64,000 nt of DNA from positions 109,821 through 173,820 of the forward strand of contig NZ_FODY01000006.1 of NCBI RefSeq assembly GCF_900110485.1. Direction: 5' to 3'. Below the pieces are notes generated by a model. It was not told the origin of the DNA. It saw only the letters and a list, made by a program, of their open reading frames with translations, and made no database searches. The DNA comes from Propionispora vibrioides (GTDB lineage: Bacteria; Bacillota; Negativicutes; Propionisporales; Propionisporaceae). Shown here in pieces: positions 63,236 through 64,000 of this stretch (positions are counted from its first letter, which is position 1; every line of letters starts with the position of its first letter). Made by a program: the position numbers and the translations under genes.

Positions 63236-63793
63236 TTATTCCCTGCCGGCAAGCCGGAGAATCCATTCTTCGGTGGTTATCACCCGGGAAAATCGCATGG
63301 CCTGGGTAATTAAAATTGCCCGGTGCAAGTCGCCGGCAGCGATCTTGCCGGCCCCATTTTCGACAGTCAGCGTCCCGGTGGCATCAGACAGAAATTCCAC
63401 GGCAAAACCCAAATGAACGGCCTGCCTTGCCGTAGTATCGCAGCACATCTGGGTCATATAACCGCAAATAACGAGCGTATCAACACCTAAGTTTCTTAAA
63501 ATCTCTTCCAGTCCTGTCCCGGTAAAACTTCCCGGCATGTTTTTGTCAACAATACGTAGATGGTCTTTTGCTAACAGTTCCTCCCAGATTGTCCAGCCCC
63601 GGCTGTTTCTGGCAAAGGCTGTTGCCCCGGGCTGCGTTGCTTCATGCCTGATCAGAATGACCGGTACCCGGTGCTCATTGGCTGCGTCCACGGCAGCCAG
63701 GATATTGCTAAAGCTATTGGCCGGATAAGTGACCGGCAAGGCCCCTGAGAAATACTCCTCTTGCACATCAATCACCAGTAATGCTCTTTTCAC
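63236..63793 (-). CDS. Isochorismatase-family cysteine hydrolase
   Basis: 185 residues from the GTG at 63793 (GGAGGGGGA 6 nt upstream), giving a start at KRALLVIDVQEEYF. The catalytic triad is visible: Asp in VIDVQ, Lys in IVDKNMPGSF, and Cys in ICGYMTQMCCDTTARQA. Members hydrolyse isochorismate, nicotinamide or small amides; substrate not determinable. The longer ORF to 63904 adds sequence with no family match. Downstream of this promoter region, 63905-64000 shows no feature. Confidence 0.9.
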   Translation of the reverse strand: MKRALLVIDVQEEYFSGALPVTYPANSFSNILAAVDAANEHRVPVILIRHEATQPGATAFARNSRGWTIWEELLAKDHLRIVDKNMPGSFTGTGLEEILRNLGVDTLVICGYMTQMCCDTTARQAVHLGFAVEFLSDATGTLTVENGAGKIAAGDLHRAILITQAMRFSRVITTEEWILRLAGRE

Positions 63794-64000
63794 ACTAACT
63801 CCCCCTCCAAGTTTTCTTTCAGTCACCCTAACAACTCTGCTATAATTAAGTATACCTTCAGACCCGGTTCCACCGTGAAAATAATAGAAGCCTTCTACTT
63901 TCATGAAGAAAGACTAACTATAAAAAGTCAAGGGTGAAAAGCCAAAAGAGTTACGAATAGGCAAAGAAGACAAAAGGGCATAGCAAAAAGAGCGTCTTGC

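Noticed and set aside
63794..63904. N-terminal extension of the isochorismatase-family protein
   Set aside because: The added 37 residues match nothing in the family, while the GTG at 63793 has a strong SD and starts at the conserved first strand.

Overview
The window looks like chromosome of a spore-forming, flagellated, anaerobic to microaerobic Firmicute, most likely a Negativicute of the Sporomusaceae type. The evidence is an alpha/beta-type SASP gene, spore photoproduct lyase, a CwlD/AmiC-like amidase with a GerM-type lipoprotein, futalosine-route menaquinone genes (mqnA, mqnC, mqnE), cytochrome bd, HydE and a full set of late flagellar structural genes. The placement rests on gene content and general sequence flavour, not on a search. 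No rRNA, tRNA, CRISPR array or complete insertion sequence was seen.

Layout. 1-9.4 kb (all minus): cydAB, guaA, a menaquinone operon mqnE-mqnA-mqnC followed by a divergent MTAP-family phosphorylase, then a PdaB-like deacetylase. 9.5-13 kb: an AT-rich accessory patch with a small membrane protein, a LytTR/GHKL two-component module flanked by unrecognised small ORFs, a 164-bp inverted-repeat element and an integrase fragment. 13-19 kb: groESL under a CIRCE operator, a PdtaS/PdtaR-type antitermination two-component pair, tsaD and an ssp gene. 19-22 kb: thiL-tsaE-tsaB-rimI (thiamine-phosphate kinase and t6A tRNA modification). 22-30.3 kb: an ACT/PAS/sigma-54 activator, spore cell-wall genes, a groEL tail remnant, a ComEC-type metallohydrolase with its DUF3006 partner, the EndoA/EndoAI toxin-antitoxin pair, an nnr gene interrupted by an in-frame TAG, and acpS. 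30.4-38.2 kb: motAB, splB, hydE, an OmpR/histidine-kinase pair and a paralogous orphan regulator. 38.4-48.9 kb: flagellin on plus, then on minus flgD-flgE-flgK2-flgK1-flgL-fliD and an FlgN-like chaperone. 49-64 kb: a truncated PaaK-like protein, ferritin, the potABCD spermidine/putrescine transporter, selO, assorted metabolic and regulatory genes, and an operon joining a His-rich protein, a 2[4Fe-4S] ferredoxin and a two-component system.

The most distinctive feature at genome scale is a set of short (about 150-170 bp), non-coding, inverted-repeat-ended elements scattered between genes. I distinguish three families. Family I has copies near 8.4, 17.7, 34.7 and 42.4 kb plus a lone end at 10.3 kb. 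Family II has copies near 4.4, 12.7, 15.2, 21.0 and 27.4 kb. Family III has one copy at 26.0 kb. In at least two cases (tsaD, flgL) the terminal repeat of a family I element supplies the stop codon of the gene.

No classical defence island, prophage or biosynthetic cluster was found. The best candidates for something undescribed are the His-rich/ferredoxin/kinase operon (60.3-63.1 kb), the small-protein-flanked LytTR module (10.3-12.5 kb), the divergent phosphorylase in the menaquinone operon, and the dispersed elements.
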